Source: Pseudomonas luteola NBRC 103146 (lineage in GTDB: Bacteria; Pseudomonadota; Gammaproteobacteria; Pseudomonadales; Pseudomonadaceae). From it: a stretch of 64,000 bases of DNA. Positions 55,084-64,000 of the stretch are shown here, in pieces. The notes under the pieces were generated by a model that was not told the origin of the DNA, made no database searches, and saw only the letters and a list, made by a program, of their open reading frames with translations. The position numbers and the translations under genes were made by a program. Within the stretch, counting starts at the first letter, position 1; the number at the start of each line of letters is the position of its first letter. The stretch is from positions 219,319 through 283,318 of the forward strand of contig NZ_BDAE01000004.1 in assembly GCF_002091675.1 (NCBI RefSeq). The letters are read 5' to 3'.

Positions 55084-55659
55084 ATGATGCATCCCGTCAC
55101 CCTGATGGTGGCTCGCCGTGTCGCCGATGGCTGTTACGATAATTTTCTCGAATGGCTCCGCGAAGGTGAGCGCTTGGCGACCTGCTATGAAGGCTATCTT
55201 GGATCGGGCGTCCTCTCCCCGCCGCCAGGCGATAATGAAGTCCAGATCGTGTTTCGTTTTTCTAATGAGCAGACATTAGGTGCCTGGGAACATTCCTCGA
55301 CGCGTCAGCACTGGCTTGAGCGGGGCAAGGATCTCTTCGAGCAGCCGCAGGAGCTTCGTGCACAGGGCCTTGATACCTGGTTTGGCGATGCCCGCCGCAC
55401 ACCCCCTCGCTGGAAGCAAAGCATTGCTGTCTGGCTTGCGTTCTTTCCTGTATCGCTGCTATTCAATGCCTTGTTAGGCGACAGGTTGGCTGGGTTGCCA
55501 CTGGTACCCAGAATATTGCTCAGCACCCTGATCCTGACCCCTATCATGGTGTGCTTCTTTATCCCATGGGTAACTCGCCTGCTTTCCGGCTGGCTCAATA
55601 GTGATGCCTCGCAGGCTCGCCGGAGAACACTCCGGCCTGCTACGACCCGTCATTCATGA
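55084..55659 (+). CDS. ABM-domain protein with C-terminal membrane helices
   Basis: The N-terminal 100 residues fit the antibiotic biosynthesis monooxygenase (ABM) fold (HPVTLMVARRVADGCYDNF, FRFSNEQTLGAWEHSS), and residues about 115-175 form two membrane helices (KQSIAVWLAFFPVSLLFNAL and ILLSTLILTPIMVCFF). ABM domains are small beta-barrel oxygenase-like units; here the domain would be tethered to the membrane facing the cytoplasm. The substrate is unknown. ATG 55084 follows GGAG; a second ATG follows directly. I recall a similar gene beside folM in P. aeruginosa. Confidence 0.85.
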   Translation: MMHPVTLMVARRVADGCYDNFLEWLREGERLATCYEGYLGSGVLSPPPGDNEVQIVFRFSNEQTLGAWEHSSTRQHWLERGKDLFEQPQELRAQGLDTWFGDARRTPPRWKQSIAVWLAFFPVSLLFNALLGDRLAGLPLVPRILLSTLILTPIMVCFFIPWVTRLLSGWLNSDASQARRRTLRPATTRHS

Positions 55660-55693
55660 TGTCACGATGGTGAAGGGTTTGCGATAATCGAAA

Positions 55694-55728
55694 GCTGTCT
55701 GCAGAGTATCGAAGCTCTAGCAGACAGC
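55694..55728 (+). terminator. Stem-loop between the ABM gene and folM
   Basis: GCTGTCTGC (55694-55702) and GCAGACAGC (55720-55728) form a 9-bp perfect stem; inner GAG/CTC bases add three pairs. Only CCTTTCG follows, so the T-run is short. It ends 26 bases before the folM start. Confidence 0.55.
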
Positions 55729-55754
55729 CCTTTCGTCTGTCGGAGCCCCATCCC

Positions 55755-56465
55755 ATGCATCACACGTTTGCTGCCCCGCTGATTATCACGGGCGCCAATA
55801 AACGAGTCGGCCTTGCCTTGACCAAGACGTTGAGCAGTCAGGGGTATGAGATCGTAGCCACGTACCGCAACGATCCTGGCGAGCTGGTGACGCTGGAAAA
55901 TGTTTACCCTTTTCAGGTAGACCTGACCTCCGTTGAAGACAGGCAACAGTTTATCGACTATGTACTCACTTGCGCTAAAAGCCTGCGCGGTATCATTCAT
56001 AATGCATCGCTTTGGCTGAACGACTCGCTTCATCATTTCCAGACCATGTATCAGGTACATCTCGAAGCGCCGTATCACCTGAACCTGGCTCTGGGGCCGC
56101 TCCTGCTTGCCAGTACGCGCGCCGATATCATCCACATTTGTGACGACAGTGCCTCCCGAGGCAGCAAGAATCACATCGCCTATGCAGCGACCAAGGCGGG
56201 GCTGAGTAACATGACCCTGTCGTTCGCTGAAAAGCTCGCACCGACTGTCAGAGTAAATACCATTGCTCCCGGTCTCCTCATTTTCAAAGAAGACAGCAGT
56301 GCTGATTATCAGGAGGCTACGCTGAAAAAGGCTCTACTTCCGTATGAGCCTGGAGCCGCGCCGATCATCGAGGCTGTGAGCTATCTGTTGCAGTCCACCT
56401 ATACAACAGGCAGTACGGTTACGGCCAATGGTGGCCGCCACCTGCGTCATTCGAAGAATGCCTGA
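55755..56465 (+). CDS. folM: Dihydromonapterin/dihydrofolate reductase FolM
   Basis: FolM is a short-chain dehydrogenase that reduces dihydromonapterin to tetrahydromonapterin, the cofactor of phenylalanine hydroxylase in Pseudomonas. The 236-residue protein starts APLIITGANKRVGLALTK (an arginine in the nucleotide loop favours NADPH), and carries IIHNASLW and the catalytic YAATKAGLSN. The folE1 and folX genes that I recall beside it in P. aeruginosa are not next to it here. A hairpin overlaps its last codons. Confidence 0.93.
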   Translation: MHHTFAAPLIITGANKRVGLALTKTLSSQGYEIVATYRNDPGELVTLENVYPFQVDLTSVEDRQQFIDYVLTCAKSLRGIIHNASLWLNDSLHHFQTMYQVHLEAPYHLNLALGPLLLASTRADIIHICDDSASRGSKNHIAYAATKAGLSNMTLSFAEKLAPTVRVNTIAPGLLIFKEDSSADYQEATLKKALLPYEPGAAPIIEAVSYLLQSTYTTGSTVTANGGRHLRHSKNA

Positions 56466-56486
56466 TTGTCCCAGGCATTCATTTTT
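56456..56486 (+). terminator. Terminator-like hairpin at the folM end
   Basis: GAATGCCTG (56456-56464) and CAGGCATTC (56472-56480) form a perfect 9-bp stem and are followed by ATTTTT. The hairpin contains the folM stop codon, and the next ribosome site, GGAGG, begins at 56487, directly after the T-run. Confidence 0.75.
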
Positions 56487-56500
56487 GGAGGAATCGACCC

Positions 56501-56794
56501 ATGACCGAACAAGAGCGCATTGAGCTGGAGGCTGCGGCCTTTCGTACATTAGTAGAACATTTGCGCAAGCGTACCGACGTACAAAACATCGACCTGATGA
56601 ACCTGTCAGGCTTTTGCCGGAACTGCCTATCGAAATGGTATAAGGCGGCGGCGGATGAAAAGGGCGTGGAACTGAGCATGGACGATGCACGTGAAGCCGT
56701 CTATGGAATGCCGTATGCCGAGTGGAAATCGCGTTACCAGAAGGAAGCCACACCTGAACAGGCTGCTGCTTTCAAGGAGAGTGCCAAGCCATGA
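56501..56794 (+). CDS. DUF1244 family protein
   Basis: The 97-residue protein has the family motifs FRTLVEHLRKRTDVQNIDLMN and LSGFCRNCLSKWYKAAAD, with the conserved Cys pair (CRNC) and MDDAREAVYGMPYAEWK. DUF1244 proteins are small helical proteins of unknown function, widespread in Proteobacteria. GGAGGA precedes ATG 56501. It overlaps the HopJ gene by four bases. Confidence 0.9.
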   Translation: MTEQERIELEAAAFRTLVEHLRKRTDVQNIDLMNLSGFCRNCLSKWYKAAADEKGVELSMDDAREAVYGMPYAEWKSRYQKEATPEQAAAFKESAKP

Positions 56795-57138
56795 CTCCCC
56801 TCGAGACCTTTCGCGCTCGGCTTCGTAATGATGAGCATCTGTTTGCCGATACCCTGGCTTTCATTACAGATCACTATGATTACACGCCTCAAGCCTTTGT
56901 AAATGGTTCGGTAGAAAACGCAGCTGGCCAAAATGAAGGCTCCTGCAAAACCCTAGGCCTTGCGCTGCTGGAGGGCTTCGAGACACAGGAAGCCCTGTTG
57001 GCCTTTGGGGAGCATTACCGTAGCGTTATTGCGACTCCTGAAGGTGCTGATCACGCTAACATCCGCTCGCTGATCACCCATGGTCTGGCAGGCGTCCGCT
57101 TCGCCCAGCTGCCATTGGCAGCAAAACAGTCGGTTTGA
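56791..57138 (+). CDS. HopJ type III effector family protein
   Basis: The 115-residue protein has FADTLAFITDHYDYTPQAFVNG, ENAAGQNEGSCKTLGLALL and ALLAFGEHYR, which are characteristic of the HopJ family. HopJ was named from a Pseudomonas syringae effector screen, but these small cytoplasmic proteins are found in many non-pathogens, so secretion is doubtful. It is translationally coupled to the DUF1244 gene (ATGA overlap). Confidence 0.9.
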   Translation: MTPLETFRARLRNDEHLFADTLAFITDHYDYTPQAFVNGSVENAAGQNEGSCKTLGLALLEGFETQEALLAFGEHYRSVIATPEGADHANIRSLITHGLAGVRFAQLPLAAKQSV

Positions 57139-57146
57139 TCTGTCGC

Positions 57147-57178
57147 TTGCGCCTTGATCCGAACCGATCAAGGCGCAA
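57147..57178 (+). terminator. Perfect 13-bp stem-loop after the HopJ gene
   Basis: TTGCGCCTTGATC and GATCAAGGCGCAA are exact inverted repeats with a six-base loop, nine bases beyond the stop codon. There is no U-tract, so its role in termination is inferred from position. Confidence 0.6.
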
Positions 57179-57305
57179 CAGTGTTGCTCATAACTTTTTC
57201 GCGCTCAGTGGCTAGATCCTACTTACCTAATTGAATCAAGCCGTGCCTTCAGCTCATGGGTCAGTAATAATAGGCAGCGACTGCTTTCTAAACCTGTGAC
57301 TGCCA

Positions 57306-58025
57306 ATGCGCCTATCTCGCTTTTACGTCGACCTTCCCCTTTCGCTCGGGCAACAGATCCTCCCTGAAGCACAGGCTCATTATATGGGGCGTGTATTACG
57401 TCTTACCTCGGGTACAGCCGTACAACTATTCGATGGGTCTGGCTATGAATACAAGGGAGTGCTAACCGAGATCGGGAAAAAGTCGGCGCACGTGGACATA
57501 CAGGAGCGCTTTTCCGGAATGGAGGAATCAACGCTTCGTGTCCATTTAGGACAAGGTCTTTCCCGAGGGGAAAGAATGGATTGGGCTATACAAAAAGTGA
57601 CAGAACTGGGCGCCGCCGAAATCACTCCTGTCATGACGGAGCGCTGCGAGGTGCGCCTGAAAGATGAGCGAGCCGACAAGCGTCTTCTACATTGGAAGCA
57701 GGTCGCTATTAGCGCCTGTGAGCAGTGCGGACGTTCAACCCTCCCTATCATCCATGCCCCCGTCACGCTAGCCGAGTGGCTTGGAAAGGTCGAGGCCGAT
57801 TTGAAGCTTGTACTTCATCCCGTTGCGGAGCCGCTTACCAGCCACACACCACCCTCTAGTCTCGCCTTTCTGATAGGCCCAGAAGGTGGTCTTACTGATA
57901 ACGAGGTGGCAGAGTCCCAGAAGGCCGGTTTTGTTTCTGCACGTCTGGGACCGCGTGTACTCAGGACTGAAACAGCGCCGGTTGTGGCGCTGGCTGTAGC
58001 ACAGCAGCTCTGGGGAGACTTCTAG
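57306..58025 (+). CDS. rsmE: 16S rRNA (uridine1498-N3)-methyltransferase RsmE
   Basis: RsmE methylates N3 of U1498 in 16S rRNA and belongs to the SPOUT (knotted) family. The 239-residue protein has an N-terminal PUA-like domain (RFYVDLPLSLGQQILP, HYMGRVLRL), then QGLSRGERMDWAIQKVTELGAAEITPV, and the knot FLIGPEGGLTDNE with LGPRVLRTETAPVVAL. All blocks match the family. It converges on chpC across a shared terminator. Confidence 0.97.
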   Translation: MRLSRFYVDLPLSLGQQILPEAQAHYMGRVLRLTSGTAVQLFDGSGYEYKGVLTEIGKKSAHVDIQERFSGMEESTLRVHLGQGLSRGERMDWAIQKVTELGAAEITPVMTERCEVRLKDERADKRLLHWKQVAISACEQCGRSTLPIIHAPVTLAEWLGKVEADLKLVLHPVAEPLTSHTPPSSLAFLIGPEGGLTDNEVAESQKAGFVSARLGPRVLRTETAPVVALAVAQQLWGDF

Positions 58026-58031
58026 AAGGTT

Positions 58032-58059
58032 AGAAAGCCTGGTCTCAACCGGGCTTTCT
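58032..58059. terminator. Bidirectional terminator between rsmE and chpC
   Basis: AGAAAGCC (58032-58039) pairs with GGCTTTCT (58052-58059), and inner GG/CC pairs extend the stem. It fills the gap between the two convergent genes. Confidence 0.75.
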
Positions 58060-58061
58060 GA

Positions 58062-58541
58062 TTAAATCACTCCGATTTCAGCCAGCTTTTCTTCCAGCGC
58101 AATCAGATCGGGAATCTTCACTACACTACCCTGATGCTTCACAGCTGCCAGCTCCAGAGGATCCAGAGGAACATCAGCCGACTCAAGGTCAGGTGTAACT
58201 CTCATGGAACGTGGAATACCTTGCACGAGGATGGCCAGGAAACGCACATGAGCACGCCCTCCCAAGGCATTGATGATCGCGACCCGGGCTGACGTACTGT
58301 TACGGTCAAACTGCAACGGCGCTCCCGAGGCGGCTTCGAAGCTGAGCAGCGGGAGCCGAAGGTCTCGCCACGCTACCTGTCCCAAACACCAGTCAGGCTG
58401 ATCGGCCAGCTTGGCAACCGGTCGATACGGTATCAGCTCAGCCACAGCAACGTTAGGCAGCAAAAGCGTGCGGTCCGTAAGGGAAAGCAGCAGTCCTGTC
58501 AGGTTTTCAGGTGTGCTTGTGAGTGCTGGTGTTTGGCTCAT
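58062..58541 (-). CDS. chpC: CheW-like protein ChpC
   Basis: ChpC is a CheW-like adaptor of the Pil-Chp system that controls type IV pilus twitching; it is thought to link extra receptors to ChpA. The 159-residue protein is a single CheW domain: LTGLLLSLTDRTLLLPNVAVAEL, QVAWRDLRLPLLSFEAASG and VAIINALGG. ATG 58541 follows AAGGAG; the longer frame to 58556 would hide that ribosome site. It is the last gene of chpABC. Confidence 0.9.
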   Translation of the reverse strand: MSQTPALTSTPENLTGLLLSLTDRTLLLPNVAVAELIPYRPVAKLADQPDWCLGQVAWRDLRLPLLSFEAASGAPLQFDRNSTSARVAIINALGGRAHVRFLAILVQGIPRSMRVTPDLESADVPLDPLELAAVKHQGSVVKIPDLIALEEKLAEIGVI

Positions 58542-58552
58542 AGGAACTCCTT

Positions 58553-59567
58553 TCAATGAGCATGCTGCTTGGCTAGGCGGTTGACCAGTGCTTCGGCCAG
58601 CCCCCGCGGATCACTCGTGAACGAAGAGAATCCTGCCTCTCGAAGTGTCTCTGGCATACTGGCGCAACTACAACTGTCGGCGCTTTGAGTCCATATCTCC
58701 GCACCTCTTCGGCGCATATAGGCTGCTGAGCTGCTACCGTCATTACCCATGCCACTAAAAATGATCATGCCGCAACGCGAACCGAAATGTTGAGCCAGAT
58801 TGAGCATCATCTGGTCGACCGAAGGCGTATAGGGCTCCGGCCATTTGCGGCTCAGGACATCCAGCTTGGAATCATTACGAAAGCTCAGCTCGTTCTGTGT
58901 TGGAACGACTATGACCTCACCACACTTGACCTCAAGTCCCGGCTGCGCAATTTGTACATGCCATTGACTGTGGCGACCTACCGCCATTGGAAGTGTCGCC
59001 TCGAAATTGGCATCGATATGCTGCGTATAAAGAAAGCCAATCGGGAGTCCGCCTGGCAAAGCGTCAAGAAAAGTCTTTACTGCATCCGGTCCGCCCAGCG
59101 ATGCGGCCAACAGCCATACCTCTTTGGCAGACTCCCCCATCTGCAAGGGTGTTGAGGCCAGAGACGCTGGCAAACTCAGTCGCTCCGGACGCTCGGTATC
59201 AGCCAGAAGCGCCTGAAGGCTCGGACCAACTGCCTCGGTCGTATCACCCACCAAATGCTTCAGCTTGGTAATAAGACGGCGCTCCCAGCGCGGGAAAAGA
59301 TCCGAGCTGAACTCAGGTGCCTGGCCTTCTCCAAAGAGGACAGGCGTAGAGGTATGTTCAAGCAGATCCTCCAGCACGTTGGAGTCTTCCGACTCAGCCA
59401 GATCCACCAGCCAAAGATCCGTCTCACAGGCTCGCAAGGCTTCCACATCAAGCCGCATCGGATCGCTGTTGAATACCACCTGATAGCCGTTGCCAGCCAA
59501 TACCTGTTGCAACACATACCGTTGCAAAGAGGTATCAGCCAGAATGGCAACTCGAACTATTGCTTTC

Positions 59568-59575
<8 letters not shown>
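58553..59575 (-). CDS. chpB: CheB-like methylesterase ChpB
   Basis: ChpB removes methyl groups from the PilJ receptor of the twitching system. The 340-residue protein has an N-terminal receiver-like domain (VRVAILADTSLQRYVLQQV, with Asp in LWLVDLAESE) and a C-terminal CheB methylesterase domain with the catalytic Ser in LLAASLGGPDAV, His in YTQHIDANFE and Asp in SGMGNDGSSSA. The receiver lacks the paired N-terminal acidic residues of a normal phosphoacceptor pocket, so phosphorylation is uncertain. It overlaps chpA by eight bases. Confidence 0.92.

Positions 59576-64000
<4,425 letters not shown>

Noticed and set aside
56791..57138. HopJ gene as evidence of a type III secretion system
   Set aside because: No secretion, chaperone or hrp-type genes or hrp-box promoters are in the window, and HopJ-family proteins occur in many bacteria without such systems.

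Overview
The window looks like chromosomal DNA of a Pseudomonas-type gammaproteobacterium. The evidence is near-identity, by memory, of ValS, Tgt, MraZ and other proteins to Pseudomonas homologues, together with gene orders I recall from that genus: yajC-secD-secF beside tgt-queA, holC-valS, moaC-moaD-moaE beside a PhoH-like gene, and chpA-chpB-chpC. By eye the G+C content is in the mid-50s, lower than P. aeruginosa, so a lower-G+C member of the family (for example the P. luteola group) is possible; that placement is only an inference. I see no phage, insertion sequence, CRISPR array or rRNA operon. This is mostly housekeeping and signalling chromosome.

Layout. 1-4461: minus-strand start of the division and cell wall cluster (mraZ, rsmH, ftsL, ftsI, murE cut by the left edge), with a sigma70 promoter and an array of MraZ boxes. 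4654-5008: RNase P RNA. 5059-9342: rsmI divergent from lpoA-yraN-diaA-dolP. 9394-15386: a glycine-zipper protein, then the queA-tgt-yajC-secD-secF run. 15490-15576: tRNA-Leu(CAA) with promoter and terminator. 15924-18123: small or membrane proteins, including a His/Tyr/Pro-rich secreted peptide, a bestrophin-type channel and an RDD protein. 18174-20340: lptF-lptG. 20497-28254: pepA, holC, an unnamed conserved gene, valS, an HTH protein, rlmF and yejK. 28298-29553: a GST with an extra C-terminal domain and a GIY-YIG protein.

29686-33849: a complete aapJ-aapQ-aapM-aapP polar amino acid ABC transporter. 34253-37613: a carboxylesterase, a cNMP-binding/GGDEF diguanylate cyclase and the helicase RhlB. 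37659-40754: a DUF3592 protein, the moaC-moaD-moaE molybdopterin genes and a PIN-PhoH ATPase. 41133-46693: yaaA, a PilZ protein, a bifunctional mannose-1-phosphate guanylyltransferase/isomerase, a HAD phosphatase and a 2-hydroxyacid dehydrogenase. 46856-54806: a SWIM/SNF2 helicase, a SirB1-like protein, a chemoreceptor, lrgA-lrgB with a divergent LysR regulator and a flavodoxin. 55084-58025: a membrane-anchored monooxygenase-fold protein, folM, a DUF1244 protein, a HopJ protein and rsmE. 58062-64000: chpC, chpB and the giant chpA of the twitching-motility chemotaxis system, cut by the right edge.

Functional threads are envelope growth (dcw genes, LpoA, Lpt, DolP, Sec), translation and RNA processing (RNase P, Tgt/QueA, RsmI, RsmE, RlmF, ValS, RhlB) and surface-behaviour signalling (GGDEF, PilZ, a chemoreceptor, Chp). 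The most unusual sequence features are two in-frame hexanucleotide tracts in chpA, a leader with competing hairpins before the mannose nucleotide gene, and a folM/DUF1244 junction where a terminator-like hairpin abuts the next ribosome binding site.
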